DNA from: Sinimarinibacterium sp. NLF-5-8
Lineage (GTDB): Bacteria > Pseudomonadota > Gammaproteobacteria > Nevskiales > Nevskiaceae
Direction of reading: 5' to 3'
Length of the DNA stretch: 64,000 nt
Assembly: GCF_010092425.1 (NCBI RefSeq)
Contig: NZ_CP048030.1
Coordinates: forward strand, 620,001 to 684,000
Below, piece after piece: positions 16,502 through 26,438 of this stretch. Under the pieces are notes generated by a model, which was not told the DNA's origin, did no database searches, and worked only from the letters and a program-made list of their open reading frames with translations. Numbering within the stretch: the first letter of the stretch is position 1; the number at the start of each line of letters is the position of its first letter. Made by a program: the position numbers and the translations under genes.

Positions 16502-18127
16502 ATGTTGATGGGACAAATGATGGATGCGCCGCTGCTGGTGTCGTCGCTGCTGGTGCATGCCGAGCAGTATCACGGTGATACCGAGATCGTGTCACGCACG
16601 GTGGAGGGCGGCATTCATCGCTACACCTATGCAGAGGCTGCGGCGCGCGCGCGCAAGTTGGCCAACGCCCTGACGCAGGACGATATTGCGCGGGGTGATC
16701 GGGTGGCATCGCTGGCCTGGAACGGCTATCGCCACTTTGAGCTGTACTACGGCGTCTCCGGCATGGGGGCGGTGATGCACACGATCAATCCGCGCCTGTT
16801 TCCCGAGCAGATCGTCTGGATCATCAATAACGCGCAGGATCAGATCGTTTGTTTTGATTTGACGTTTGCGCCGTTGATTGCCGTCATCGCCAGTCAGTGC
16901 CCAACGGTACGCATGTGGGTAGCAATGACCGATCGCGCGCATATGCCTGAGCTGAAGGTGCCGAATCTGATCTGTTATGAGGAATGGATTGGCGCGCAGT
17001 CCGATCGGTTTGACTGGCCAGCACTGGATGAAAAAAGCGCGTGCACGCTGTGCTACACCTCGGGTACCACGGGCAATCCGAAAGGCGTTTTGTATTCGCA
17101 CCGTTCACTGATGCTGCACACCTTTGCGACGTGTTTGCCGGACGTATTCAACATCGGCGCGCGCGATTGTGTGTTGCCGGTGGTGCCGATGTTCCACGTC
17201 AATGCCTGGGGTGTGCCTTATGGTGCGGCGATGGTGGGGGCCAAGCTGGTGTTGCCCGGTGCGGGCATGGATGGCGCGAGTTTGTATGAGTTGTTTGAAA
17301 GTGAAAAAGTCACAGTTTCGGCAGGTGTGCCGACGATTTGGCAGGGCTTGCAACAGTATCTGCAAACCAACAATCTCAAGCCATCCACCCTCAAGCGCTG
17401 CATCATCGGTGGCTCTGCGGTGCCGCCGGCGATGATGCAAACCTTTGAAAATGAGTTCGGCATCAAGATTCATCATGCCTGGGGGATGACGGAGATGTCC
17501 CCGCTGGGCACGTTCAATACGCTTAAAAACAAGCATTTGACGTTGCCTGAAGATCAACGCTTTGCGGTTCAAACCAAGCAAGGCCGCCCACCGTTTGGTG
17601 TGCAGTTGAAGATTGTCGATGAGCAAGGCGCTGAACTGCCGCGCGATGGCAAAGCGTTTGGCGATCTGCACGTCAAAGGCTATTGGATCGTCGATCAATA
17701 CTATGGCGTGGATAAAAATCCACTGGTCGATGGCTGGTTTCCCACCGGCGACGTGGGCACGCTCGACCCCGACGGCTTTTTGCAGATTACCGACCGCTCC
17801 AAAGATGTGATCAAATCCGGCGGTGAGTGGATCGGCTCGATTGATCTTGAAAACGTTGCCTGCGCGCATCCAGCGGTGGCCCAGGCCGCTGCGATCGGAG
17901 CTTTTCATCCCAAGTGGGATGAGCGCCCGTTGCTGGTGGTGGTCAAAAAGCCAGGGCAAGAGGTGAGTAAGGACGAGCTGCTGGCGATGTATCCGGGCAA
18001 GGTTGCCAAGTGGTGGATTCCTGACGATGTCACTTTTGTTGAGGAACTGCCGCTGACGGCAACCGGCAAGATTTCCAAGCTCAAGCTGCGTGAGCAGCTC
18101 AAGGATTACAAACTGCCGACGGCTTGA
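16502..18127 (+). CDS. Medium/long-chain acyl-CoA ligase (AlkK-like)
   Basis: 541 aa ANL-superfamily ligase. P-loop [20 protein letters not shown], acceptor motif [13 protein letters not shown], adenylate motif [10 protein letters not shown] and the C-terminal catalytic lysine in [16 protein letters not shown] are all present. It activates fatty acids with ATP and CoA. A ribosome site (TTGAGGAGA, 10-base spacing) supports ATG 16502. The closest remembered relatives are AlkK and dimethylsulfoniopropionate-type CoA ligases, so chain-length preference is uncertain. A strong terminator follows. Confidence 0.9.
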   Translation: MLMGQMMDAPLLVSSLLVHAEQYHGDTEIVSRTVEGGIHRYTYAEAAARARKLANALTQDDIARGDRVASLAWNGYRHFELYYGVSGMGAVMHTINPRLFPEQIVWIINNAQDQIVCFDLTFAPLIAVIASQCPTVRMWVAMTDRAHMPELKVPNLICYEEWIGAQSDRFDWPALDEKSACTLCYTSGTTGNPKGVLYSHRSLMLHTFATCLPDVFNIGARDCVLPVVPMFHVNAWGVPYGAAMVGAKLVLPGAGMDGASLYELFESEKVTVSAGVPTIWQGLQQYLQTNNLKPSTLKRCIIGGSAVPPAMMQTFENEFGIKIHHAWGMTEMSPLGTFNTLKNKHLTLPEDQRFAVQTKQGRPPFGVQLKIVDEQGAELPRDGKAFGDLHVKGYWIVDQYYGVDKNPLVDGWFPTGDVGTLDPDGFLQITDRSKDVIKSGGEWIGSIDLENVACAHPAVAQAAAIGAFHPKWDERPLLVVVKKPGQEVSKDELLAMYPGKVAKWWIPDDVTFVEELPLTATGKISKLKLREQLKDYKLPTA

Positions 18128-18148
18128 ACGTGCGTTGAGGCCAACGTA

Positions 18149-18185
18149 AAAAAGCCCGGATTGAATCAGGCAATCCGGGCTTTTT
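18149..18185. terminator. Bidirectional rho-independent terminator
   Basis: Perfect 15-base stem AAAAAGCCCGGATTG / CAATCCGGGCTTTTT with a 7-base loop, placed between the convergent acyl-CoA ligase and alpha/beta hydrolase genes. A and T tracts on the two sides serve both strands. Confidence 0.93.
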
Positions 18186-18201
18186 GTGCGCGATCAAAAG
18201 G

Positions 18202-19107
18202 CTATTGTTTTTGGAAAAACCGCGTGATTGCCGCTGCGCCACTGAGCGGGACTTCGGCCTGCCAAAAGTGGCCAGCAAAGGGCAGCAGTTCAAGCTCACA
18301 TTGGGTGGCGGTAAACGCTTGTGCCAGTTGCACGCCCCAGGAAGGCGGTAAATACAAATCGTGGGCTGCCCACAACACATGTGCAGGTTTGCGCCAGCGC
18401 GCGGCAATTTGAGCGGTGTCTTGGGTCCAGCGAGGCGATTGGGCCGTGACATAAGCCGTCCAGTGTTGCAACGCTTCTCCGCCCTGATTGAGGGCATAAA
18501 ACAGATCTTCTTGCAGCGCGATGGGGAATGATCCTCGCGTTACCGTGCGCGGCAGTGAGTAGTGCGCCAGCAGCGTTTGCAGCGCGCGCGTGCGCGCGAA
18601 AAACGGCATAAGTCCGGCGCGGCCGAGTTTCATCATGGCCGCCACTGCCGGAACGAGCCAGTTGTCAAAGCATACGCAGTCGGTAAACAGAACCGCGTCC
18701 AGGCGCTCCGGGTGCAGATTCAAAAATTGCAGGCCGTGGGCACCGCCTTGGTCATGAAACACTGCGCGCGCGCTGGGGATTTCAAATGCGTCCAGCAGCT
18801 GCGTCAGCATCGTGACCTGACCGGGGCTGGCCAGGTCTGCGCCATGTTGGGGCGTTGTGCGTCCCATGCCGAGCAAGTCTGGGACGATGCAGTCGAAGTG
18901 CTCGCCGAGCGCCCCGAGCAAAGGCTCCCACAGGCGGCAAGAGGTGGGGATGCCGTGCACCAAAAGCAAAGGTGCGCCCCGCCCATGACGCAGATACGAC
19001 ACACGCCCGCAAGGCAGGTCTACAAATTGACGATGCAGCGTGCCCCATGGCGTGGTGGAAGCCTCGGGTTCAAAGTTTTTCAATGGTTTTTGGTAGGCGG
19101 TAAACAC
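18202..19107 (-). CDS. Alpha/beta hydrolase with Asp nucleophile (haloalkane dehalogenase/epoxide hydrolase-like)
   Basis: 301 aa from a GTG at 19107, chosen because AAGGAG lies 5 bases before it; a TTG at 19134 is the longest alternative. The oxyanion motif is HGIP, the nucleophile elbow is FHDQGGAHG (Asp119), and the catalytic His is in FAGHFWQ (His280). An Asp nucleophile points to C-halogen or epoxide hydrolysis rather than an ordinary esterase. Two residues that bind halide in true haloalkane dehalogenases (Asn after HG, Trp after the nucleophile) are Ile and Gln here, so the substrate is open. Confidence 0.75.
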   Translation of the reverse strand: MFTAYQKPLKNFEPEASTTPWGTLHRQFVDLPCGRVSYLRHGRGAPLLLVHGIPTSCRLWEPLLGALGEHFDCIVPDLLGMGRTTPQHGADLASPGQVTMLTQLLDAFEIPSARAVFHDQGGAHGLQFLNLHPERLDAVLFTDCVCFDNWLVPAVAAMMKLGRAGLMPFFARTRALQTLLAHYSLPRTVTRGSFPIALQEDLFYALNQGGEALQHWTAYVTAQSPRWTQDTAQIAARWRKPAHVLWAAHDLYLPPSWGVQLAQAFTATQCELELLPFAGHFWQAEVPLSGAAAITRFFQKQ

Positions 19108-19180
19108 AGACACTCCTTGGGCGCAATGAAGCAAAGTGCGCGCGGTCGGCAGCTTTGTTGGCGCAGTCCTGAAACGCTGG

Positions 19181-19540
19181 CTACATGATCACATAGCCGA
19201 CCAGACCCAGTCCCAGCAATGCTGTGGTCATGCTGGTGATCGGCGCCAGCGCGCGCCAGTAGCCCGGGGGGATTTCTTCAGGGCGCAGGCTTTCGAGTAC
19301 GCGCAAATGCTGGATCGTGGCCAGCACCGCCAATATGGCGCCCGCCAGAATGAAAACGATCCCGAGCAAATGCGCAACCGGTGGTGGTGTGGAAACATCG
19401 TTGAGTTTGAGGAACCGCAGGAACAGACCAAAGCGTTCGATCACAAAACCAAAGCCCATCAACGTCAGGGCGGTGCGTTGCCAGGCCAGCAATGTGCGTT
19501 CAGCGGCGAACAAAACGCGAGGGTCATCGAGATTGGACAT
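19181..19540 (-). CDS. DUF202 (YidH family) inner membrane protein
   Basis: 119 aa. The N-terminus ERTLLAWQRTALTLMGFGFVIERF is the DUF202 signature. Three hydrophobic segments follow (about residues 25-45, 58-80, 97-118). Function is unknown; members are small inner membrane proteins. It ends before the hydrolase gene's start region, and a terminator separates it from the upstream ompA-like gene. Confidence 0.85.
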   Translation of the reverse strand: MSNLDDPRVLFAAERTLLAWQRTALTLMGFGFVIERFGLFLRFLKLNDVSTPPPVAHLLGIVFILAGAILAVLATIQHLRVLESLRPEEIPPGYWRALAPITSMTTALLGLGLVGYVIM

Positions 19541-19576
19541 GGGTATCAGTCAAAGAACGGAAAAGTCCCTATTAAA

Positions 19577-19608
19577 AAACCCGCCATCAGCAGGCTGATG
19601 GCGGGTTT
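19577..19608 (-). terminator. Rho-independent terminator of the OmpA-like gene
   Basis: 15-base perfect stem AAACCCGCCATCAGC / GCTGATGGCGGGTTT with a 2-base spacer, 25 bases downstream of the minus-strand stop, followed on that strand by a T tract. Confidence 0.92.
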
Positions 19609-19632
19609 CAAGGTTACGCCAGAGCGCGCAGC

Positions 19633-20865
19633 TTACTCGGTTACGCTGAGCTCTACCCGGCGGTTTTCTTCGCGGCCTTCTTCGCTGTTGTTGTCCGCGA
19701 TCGGCTGAGTGGCACCGTAGCCAACCGGCGTCATCCGGCTGCCATCAACGCCTTGCTCTTCAAGGTAATCCTTGACGGAGTTGGCGCGGCGCTCGGACAG
19801 GCCAAGGTTGTAGGCATCGGTGCCGATGTTGTCGGTATGGCCCTGCACATCAACATTGACGCTGGGATAAGCCTGCAACGTCCCCGCGACTTCGTTCAGG
19901 GTGTTGCGTGCATCTGGCGTCAGCCGATCAGAGTCGAACTCAAACTTGACCCCACGCAGCACAAACGTCTGGGCGGCGCAGCCGTTTTCATCGACCTGCT
20001 CACCGGGGCGTGGTTTGCGGCAATCACCCTGCAGGGCGCAGCCGTTGGCCAGAACATTGGCACCGGGGGGCGTGTTGGGGCATTCGTCTTCGGCATCCGG
20101 AACGCCGTCACCGTCGCTGTCGAGTGGGCAGCCCACATCGTTGACGGCAACGCCCGCAGGCGTGTCGGGGCATTGATCCCGAGAGTCGGGAACGCCGTCA
20201 CCGTCGGAGTCGAGTTCGGCTGCGACAGCAACGGTTTCGACCACCTCGGGCTCTGGCTCGGCGGGCGGTGGCGGCGGTTCCACGCCAAACGGGAACATCA
20301 GACCAACATTGAGCAGTCCATCGGTGAAAGCGCTTTCACCTGGACGCACCCCTGCAGTCTTTTCATCATGCTGGTCGGTGCGATAACGTGCTTCGGCGCG
20401 CAGTGCCATCCATGGCGTGATCGAGTACAGATAGCCTGCGCCGATATCAAACACAGTGCTGTTGTAGTCGCTGACCGCACCGGGCACCTTGTGGCCGTGG
20501 CCGTACATCAATGACACCAGGCCATAGAAGTTGGGGGCGCCAGCGAATGGGAACAGCAGCGCCGTCAGGCCGCCACCGTAGAGTGAGTTCTTGTCGCCGC
20601 CGCCACGCACCGCAGCGGTCTGGTAGCTGCCGGTGAGTTCCAGCGCCAATCCGGAGGTCAGCTTTTTACCGAAGCTCAACGTGCCGCCGTACGCGTCGTG
20701 AGTGCCACGGTCGGGATCGACGCGACTGAACGAGAACATTGGAGAGGCATACCAGTTGCGTGACGGCAGTACGCTCGTGGTGTCGCTGTCGTCGTACTGC
20801 GCGACAGCGGGCCCTCCGGCCAGCAAACCTAAAGCAAGTGCAAAAAAACCTAAACGGTGTTTCAT
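19633..20865 (-). CDS. OmpA/OprF-like outer membrane porin
   Basis: 410 aa. A signal peptide ends at AVA-Q (about residue 22). A beta-barrel N-domain (about 25-200) ends MFPFGVEPP, followed by a Pro/Glu linker and calcium-type thrombospondin-3 repeats (ELDSDGDGVPDSRDQCPDTPAG, twice). A C-terminal OmpA peptidoglycan-binding domain (FEFDSDRLTPDARNTLNEVA, GHTDNIGTDAYNLGLSERRA) closes the protein. It anchors the outer membrane to the cell wall and may form a slow porin. GGGGAG precedes the ATG. Confidence 0.92.
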   Translation of the reverse strand: MKHRLGFFALALGLLAGGPAVAQYDDSDTTSVLPSRNWYASPMFSFSRVDPDRGTHDAYGGTLSFGKKLTSGLALELTGSYQTAAVRGGGDKNSLYGGGLTALLFPFAGAPNFYGLVSLMYGHGHKVPGAVSDYNSTVFDIGAGYLYSITPWMALRAEARYRTDQHDEKTAGVRPGESAFTDGLLNVGLMFPFGVEPPPPPAEPEPEVVETVAVAAELDSDGDGVPDSRDQCPDTPAGVAVNDVGCPLDSDGDGVPDAEDECPNTPPGANVLANGCALQGDCRKPRPGEQVDENGCAAQTFVLRGVKFEFDSDRLTPDARNTLNEVAGTLQAYPSVNVDVQGHTDNIGTDAYNLGLSERRANSVKDYLEEQGVDGSRMTPVGYGATQPIADNNSEEGREENRRVELSVTE

Positions 20866-21061
20866 CAGTTTCTCCCCTGAGTACCGTGTCTTTGGTGAGG
20901 CGTAGTATCGGGTAAATATAGCAGCCGCGCGCGCTGTCGTGTTGTTTGATGTGCCGATTCAGGAAAATTTTTGCTGGCCGGGTGCTCCAAGCACAGGGCG
21001 AATGCGCGTTTTTTATGTCCTTGCAACGTATAATCCGCGGCCTCGTTCAATCTGCTTTCCC

Positions 21062-22157
21062 ATGGAATCCCAAAATATTCGCACTGAGGTGACGGCTCTG
21101 CAGGCGCGTTTTGACGCACTGCGGAGCTATCTTTGACTACGAAACCAAGCGTGACCGGCTGATCGAGGTCAATGCTGAATTCGAGAGCGGTGATATCTGG
21201 AACGACCCCGAGCGCGCGCAGAATCTGGGCCGTGAGCGCGCCCAGCTGGAAGATATCGTCACTGCACTGGAGCGCGCGCAAAACGGCTTGAGGGATGCGC
21301 TGGATCTGCTTGATCTGGCCGAGTCCGAGGGCGATGCCGATACCGCTGCCGAGGTGGCGCGCGATGTACTGACGCTGGACAAGCTCGCCAGTGATCTGGA
21401 GTTCAAGCGCATGTTCAGCGGCGAAATGGATGCCAGCAATGCGTATCTGGATATCCAGGCGGGCTCCGGGGGGACCGAGGCACAGGACTGGGCCGATATG
21501 CTGCTGCGCATGTACCTGCATTTCACCGAAGACAAAGGCTTCAAGGTCGATCTGATGGAGCGCTCCGATGGTGAGGTGGCGGGGATCAAATCGGCGACGT
21601 TGTATGTGCAGGGGCCGTATGCCTATGGCTGGCTGCGGACCGAAACCGGTGTGCACCGACTGGTGCGCAAATCACCGTTTGATTCTGGCAACCGGCGGCA
21701 TACATCTTTTTCGGGGGTGTTCGTGTCCCCTGAAGTGGATGACAACATTGAGGTTGAGATCAATCCGGCCGACCTGCGAATCGACACCTATCGTTCCAGT
21801 GGCGCGGGTGGGCAGCACGTCAACAAGACCGAATCGGCGATCCGTATCACGCACAATCCCAGCGGGATTGTGGTGGCCTGCCAGATGGAGCGTTCACAGC
21901 ATGCCAACCGCGATCGCGCCATGAAGATGCTCAAGGCGCGCTTGTACGAAGCCGAGCTGCAAAAGCGCAGTGCGCACAAGCAGGCGATCGAAGATTCCAA
22001 GGACGATATCGGCTGGGGCAGTCAGATCCGTTCTTATGTGCTGGATCAGTCGCGGATCAAGGATCTGCGCACGGGCGTGGAAATCTCTGATACGCAAAAA
22101 GTGCTCAACGGCTATCTTGAGCCGTATATCGAAGCCAGCCTCAAACAAGGGCTGTAA
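21062..22157 (+). CDS. prfB: Peptide chain release factor 2 (programmed +1 frameshift)
   Basis: Codons 1-24 ([20 protein letters not shown]…) run from ATG 21062 to an in-frame TGA at 21134-21136. Translation then resumes in the +1 frame with GAC at 21135, for 364 aa in total. The product carries the stop-codon recognition motif SPF (204-206) and GGQ (249-251). RF2 releases peptides at UGA and UAA. A TATAAT at 21029-21034 is a likely -10. lysS follows after 82 bases, the classic prfB-lysS order. Confidence 0.97.
21123..21137 (+). promoter_or_regulatory. prfB programmed frameshift site
   Basis: GGAGCTATCTTTGAC: an internal Shine-Dalgarno-like GGAG, the slippery CTT, then UGA followed by C. The layout matches the E. 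coli autoregulatory site, where scarcity of RF2 lets the ribosome slip forward. Confidence 0.95.
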
Positions 22158-22164
22158 GCCTGCC

Positions 22165-22191
22165 GCGCCGCGCGCGTTGTGCGGCGCTTTT
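22165..22191 (+). terminator. Possible terminator between prfB and lysS
   Basis: Seven-base GC stem GCGCCGC / GCGGCGC with a 9-base loop followed by TTTTA, just after the prfB stop. Confidence 0.5.
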
Positions 22192-22239
22192 ACATTGGTT
22201 TGACGGGGTGTTCCCCGTTTTGACGTTCTGGAGCCTGGC

Positions 22240-23766
22240 ATGACCGAGCCACAAACCCCGCAAGATCTTCCCGCTGCCGCGCAGCAAAGCGAAAACCACA
22301 TCATTGCCGGGCGCCGCGAAAAGCTGGCGCAGCTGCGCGCGCGCGGACAGTCGCATCCCAACGATTTTCGCCGTGACACGCTGGCGGAGCATCTGCACGG
22401 CATGTTTGAAGGGGTGCAGGATGAGGTGCTGGAAAAGCAGGCCACGGTCTACGCGGTGGCTGGACGGCTGATGGCGCGGCGAGTGATGGGCAAGGCCAGC
22501 TTTGGGCAATTGCAGGACATGTCGGGTCGCATCCAGATTTTTGTTCAGCTCAACGCAGTGGGCGCCGACGCCTATGACACCTTCAGGCACGCCGATGTGG
22601 GGGATATTTTTGGCGTCAGGGGAACGGTTTTTCGGACCAAGACCGGTGAGTTGTCGATCAAGGCCAGCGAGTTGCGGGTGCTGGTCAAGAGTTTGCGGCC
22701 GTTGCCGGAAAAATGGGCAGGGCTGACCGATACCGAGGTGCGTTATCGCCAGCGCTACCTTGATCTGATCGTCAATCCCGAAGTCAAAACGGCGTTTGAA
22801 AAGCGCGGCCAGACAGTGCGCTTCATCCGTCACTTTCTGGATGCGCTGGGGTTCATGGAAGTGGAAACGCCGATGCTCCACCCGATCGCAGGGGGCGCCA
22901 CTGCACGGCCTTTCATTACCCATCATAACGCGCTTGATCGTGATCTGTTCCTGCGTATTGCTCCGGAGCTGTATCTGAAGCGTCTGGTGGTTGGCGGTTT
23001 TGAGCGGGTCTATGAAATCAACCGTAATTTTCGCAACGAAGGGTTGTCCACGCGCCACAATCCTGAATTTACGATGCTGGAGTTCTACCAGGCCTATGCC
23101 GATTATCGGGACGCCATGCACCTAGTCGAAACGATGATCCGTGATGCTGCGATTGCCGTGAATGGCAGCGGCAAACTGACCTATCAGGGGCGTGATTATG
23201 ATCTGGAGCAGCCGTTCAATTCATGGACGATGCGTGAGTCGGTGCAACGCTTTGCCCCTGAATTTGATCCCGAACGGGTCGATGATCGGGCGTATTTGGC
23301 CGACTTTGCCCAAAAAGTCGGCGCGCCGGTTCAACCCGGCTTTGGTTGCGGCAAGATTCTGACCGAGATTTTTGAGCAGGTCGTCGAAGCCAATCTGTTT
23401 GATCCGACCTTCATCACGGAATATCCGACTGAAGTTTCGCCTCTGGCGCGGCGCAACGACGACAACCCCGATGTCACCGATCGTTTCGAGTTTTTCATGG
23501 GCGGGCGCGAGGTTGCCAATGGGTTTTCCGAGCTCAATGACGCCGACGATCAGGCCGAGCGCTTTCGCGCGCAGGTGGCCGCCAAAGATGCCGGAGATGA
23601 TGAGGCCATGCACTTTGATGCCGATTACATCCGTGCGCTTGAATATGGTCTGCCACCAACGGCGGGCGTAGGCATCGGCATCGATCGGCTGGTCATGTTT
23701 CTGACCGACTCGGCCAGCATTCGCGATGTCCTGCTGTTTCCGCAAATGCGGCCGGAAGCGTTGTAG
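22240..23766 (+). CDS. lysS: Lysyl-tRNA synthetase, class II
   Basis: 508 aa, full length. The N-terminal OB-fold anticodon-binding domain (residues about 65-150) is followed by the class II catalytic core. Motif 1 is near [17 protein letters not shown], motif 2 is [26 protein letters not shown], and motif 3 is [16 protein letters not shown]. It charges tRNA-Lys. ATG 22240 follows …tctggagcctggc, a plausible ribosome site. The gene is downstream of prfB as in many gammaproteobacteria. Confidence 0.97.
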   Translation: MTEPQTPQDLPAAAQQSENHIIAGRREKLAQLRARGQSHPNDFRRDTLAEHLHGMFEGVQDEVLEKQATVYAVAGRLMARRVMGKASFGQLQDMSGRIQIFVQLNAVGADAYDTFRHADVGDIFGVRGTVFRTKTGELSIKASELRVLVKSLRPLPEKWAGLTDTEVRYRQRYLDLIVNPEVKTAFEKRGQTVRFIRHFLDALGFMEVETPMLHPIAGGATARPFITHHNALDRDLFLRIAPELYLKRLVVGGFERVYEINRNFRNEGLSTRHNPEFTMLEFYQAYADYRDAMHLVETMIRDAAIAVNGSGKLTYQGRDYDLEQPFNSWTMRESVQRFAPEFDPERVDDRAYLADFAQKVGAPVQPGFGCGKILTEIFEQVVEANLFDPTFITEYPTEVSPLARRNDDNPDVTDRFEFFMGGREVANGFSELNDADDQAERFRAQVAAKDAGDDEAMHFDADYIRALEYGLPPTAGVGIGIDRLVMFLTDSASIRDVLLFPQMRPEAL

Positions 23767-23833
23767 CCCGTCGCTGTTTGCCTCTGTCTGACGCGCCGGC
23801 CGATTCCTTACACATTCACTTTGCGAGTTTTTC

Positions 23834-25021
23834 GTGATTTCACTGGCAACGCACCGGCGCTGGATCATCATCCTCGGCATTATCACCGCGATCGGCCCGA
23901 TGTCGATCGACATGTACCTGCCGGCGTTGCCTTCCATGCAAGCGCACTTTGGGGTGAGTACCGGACAGATTCAGCTGACGTTGTCGATTTACTTCATCGG
24001 CCTTGCCTTTGGCCAGTTGCTGTACGGGCCGTTGGCCGATCGTTTTGGGCGGCGCGCATTGCTGCTGATCGGCCTGGGGATCTATACCGTGGCTTCAGTT
24101 GTTTGTGTGCTGGCGCCTGGCATTGAGGTTCTGAGCCTGGGGCGGCTGATGCAGGCGCTCGGAGGCTGTGCCGGCATGGTGATTACGCGCGCGATGGTGC
24201 GTGATCGCTTTGAGCCGGAAGACACGGCGCGCATTTTTGCTGCGCTGGTGCTGGTGATGGGCGTAGCACCGATTCTGGCGCCGTTGGTCGGTGGTCAGCT
24301 GCTCAATTTCTTTGACTGGCACTCGGTGTTCGTTGTGCTGACGGTGTTTGGCGCGCTGTGCTGGGGGCTGGCGTTGACTGGGCTGCAAGAAACGCTGGCG
24401 CAGCGTGGTGAGCCGATCCGTCTGAGCGCGGTCCTGCGTGGTTATGCCCGTTTGCTGGTGGATCGGCGCTTCATGGCGTATTCGCTGGCTTCCGGGCTGG
24501 CCAGTGCTGGCATGTTTTCGTATATCTCCGGCTCTGCGTTTGTGTTCATCGAAGTGTTCGGCATCTCGCCGCAGCATTTCGGATGGTACTTTGGCGCCAA
24601 TGCGGCGGGGTTTGTGGTGGTCTCCCAATTCAACCATCGGCTGCTGCGCCGATCGACGCCTGATCAGCTGTTGCGACGCGCGTTGCTGGCTTATGCCGGA
24701 TTCAGTGTTGTCCTGGTTGCGCTGGCTGCCAGTGGCATCGGCGGCTTGTGGGGGGTGGCGGTTCCCCTGTTTTTGGTGATGAGCAGCCTTGGCTTGATTT
24801 ATCCCAATGCCACGGCAATGGCAATGGCACCGTTTGGGGCCAATGCCGGACTTGCTTCTGCGGCGATGGGCACACTGCAATTTACCGTCGCCGCCGTGGG
24901 CGGGGCTGCGGTTGGCCATTTGCATGACGGTACGGCGTTGCCGATGGCAGCGGTGATTGCAGCGTGCGCACTCACCGCTGCGGGTCAGCTCAGGGTATTG
25001 GCGCCGGTCAAAGATCAGTAG
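23834..25021 (+). CDS. Bcr/CflA-family drug efflux MFS transporter
   Basis: 395 aa, twelve predicted membrane helices. The GTG at 23834 gives MISLATHRRWIIILGIITAIGPMSIDMYLPALP, and GPMSIDMYLPALP is the Bcr/CflA signature. The MFS loop motif GPLADRFGRR follows helix 2, and motif C-like GVAPILAPLVGG is in helix 5. This family exports bicyclomycin, chloramphenicol and related compounds by proton antiport; the real substrate here is not known. It converges with the rhodanese gene, overlapping it by 7 bases. Confidence 0.9.
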   Translation: MISLATHRRWIIILGIITAIGPMSIDMYLPALPSMQAHFGVSTGQIQLTLSIYFIGLAFGQLLYGPLADRFGRRALLLIGLGIYTVASVVCVLAPGIEVLSLGRLMQALGGCAGMVITRAMVRDRFEPEDTARIFAALVLVMGVAPILAPLVGGQLLNFFDWHSVFVVLTVFGALCWGLALTGLQETLAQRGEPIRLSAVLRGYARLLVDRRFMAYSLASGLASAGMFSYISGSAFVFIEVFGISPQHFGWYFGANAAGFVVVSQFNHRLLRRSTPDQLLRRALLAYAGFSVVLVALAASGIGGLWGVAVPLFLVMSSLGLIYPNATAMAMAPFGANAGLASAAMGTLQFTVAAVGGAAVGHLHDGTALPMAAVIAACALTAAGQLRVLAPVKDQ

Positions 25022-25323
25022 CGTGCCACGCTGGGGTCAATGCGCAGTGCCCAGGCGTCAATCCCGCCATCGATGTTGGCAACGTCGGTAAATCCCTGGC
25101 GTTGCAAAAATTGCGCCGCCATTTGTGAGCGCACGCCGTGGTGGCAGAGCACCGCCAGTGGCTGACGGGGATCCAGCTCGCCAAAACGCTGCGGCAGTTC
25201 TTGCAGGCAGATGTTGAGGGTACCGGGCAGGGCGGCAATGGCGCGCTCTTCATCGCTGCGGACATCGAGGATGGCAAGCTGCGCGCGCGCCGCATGGAGC
25301 TGTTCGACACTGAGATGTTTCAT
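25015..25323 (-). CDS. Rhodanese-like sulfurtransferase (GlpE-type single domain)
   Basis: 102 aa from ATG 25323 (MKHLSVEQLHAARAQLAILDVRSDEE). The active-site cysteine is Cys60 in VLCHHGVRSQ. The fold elements LDVR and GGIDAW are in place. Such proteins move sulfane sulfur to cyanide, thioredoxin or other acceptors. The start codon overlaps the stop of the LuxR-type gene by 4 bases, so the two are cotranslated, which could link it to a sulfur or redox response. Confidence 0.88.
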   Translation of the reverse strand: MKHLSVEQLHAARAQLAILDVRSDEERAIAALPGTLNICLQELPQRFGELDPRQPLAVLCHHGVRSQMAAQFLQRQGFTDVANIDGGIDAWALRIDPSVARY

Positions 25324-26309
25324 GGCGTGCTGGCGTCGTCGTCCGGGTAGACCAGCGCGGCCAGCTCGGTACGGCTGTAAACCCCGAGTTTGCGGTAAAC
25401 CCGATACAAATGATTGGCCACAGTGGAGGGGGCAACGCCGATCTTCTTGGCGGCCTGCTTGAATGACAGCCCCTGGGCAACTGCGTGGACGATCTCGCGC
25501 TCGCGCGCGGTGAGCCGATCCAGCGGGCCGGCCTTCCACAGCGTCAGCAGTTGCAAGTCGGCCAGGGGTGTACAGGCCAGCATCAACTCGCCCAGGGCGA
25601 TGCTCTGCCCGGGTGCAGGAACATCAAACGGGAGTGTCTGCGGCGGGTGTTCCGGGAAGTATTCATCCAGCAAATCGAGGAACTTGACCGTTGCCTCGTG
25701 AAAGGTGCCGGTGCGGTCCACCACCGCCGCACCGGCTCCGATGGGGCGCTCGGCGTGGGTTTTGGCCAGATGCAGAAAAAAAGCGTGGGAATTGGCGTTG
25801 TAAAGATGAAAAGTCAGGCGCTTTTGCCGGCATTTTTCAGCTTCGGTAAACCCTTGGGCGGGATCCTTTCGATATAACGTGACCAACGAGTACAAGCCGG
25901 TACGAGGATCGAGATGGCCTGTGGACAGGATTCGTGTGATGCCATACGGCGCAAAACTTTGCGCATAAAGTTCAGAGGCAAAAAACGCCTCATCGGAGAT
26001 GACACTGGCCATGTCCACCGGCGTATCAAGATTTTTGAGGATGCGTGGAATGATCGGATTGATATCGGTCGTGGCTTCCAGATCCTTGGGAAACTGTGCC
26101 GGCAAACCGCTGACCGTGACGGTGTGAAAGCGCATGGTCGAGGCCATTCCACTGCCCCAGAGCGCGCCATCGAAGGCAATGGCTGCTTGCAGTTGGGTGA
26201 GCGCCCATTGGCGATAGTGCTCGGCCGGAACCGACAAAGCGTAGCGGTACAAGCGCGAAATCACTCGCTCGACTGGGTCAGGGGCATTTTGCAGTGGGCT
26301 TGAGTCCAT
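25320..26309 (-). CDS. LuxR-family transcriptional regulator
   Basis: About 329 aa from ATG 26309; in-frame ATGs at 26363 and 26384 would extend it, and the ribosome site does not settle the choice. Residues 260-320 form a typical GerE/LuxR HTH (LTAREREIVHAVAQGLSFKQAAKKIGVAPSTVANHLYRVYRKLGV). The N-terminal part has a PAS/GAF-like sensor character with no identifiable ligand. No acyl-homoserine-lactone binding signature is evident. It is coupled to a rhodanese gene and divergent from a DUF962 gene. Confidence 0.8.
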   Translation of the reverse strand: MDSSPLQNAPDPVERVISRLYRYALSVPAEHYRQWALTQLQAAIAFDGALWGSGMASTMRFHTVTVSGLPAQFPKDLEATTDINPIIPRILKNLDTPVDMASVISDEAFFASELYAQSFAPYGITRILSTGHLDPRTGLYSLVTLYRKDPAQGFTEAEKCRQKRLTFHLYNANSHAFFLHLAKTHAERPIGAGAAVVDRTGTFHEATVKFLDLLDEYFPEHPPQTLPFDVPAPGQSIALGELMLACTPLADLQLLTLWKAGPLDRLTAREREIVHAVAQGLSFKQAAKKIGVAPSTVANHLYRVYRKLGVYSRTELAALVYPDDDASTP

Positions 26310-26438
26310 CGGGCTGGTCAATCCTTGGTGTAGGTCATTTTTATGCTGAGCACGTTTTACCATCTGTGCCGGCATGTCGAGCACGCATACTACAGACCCC
26401 CCACATTTTCAAACAACCGAAACACCAGAGGCTTGAAC

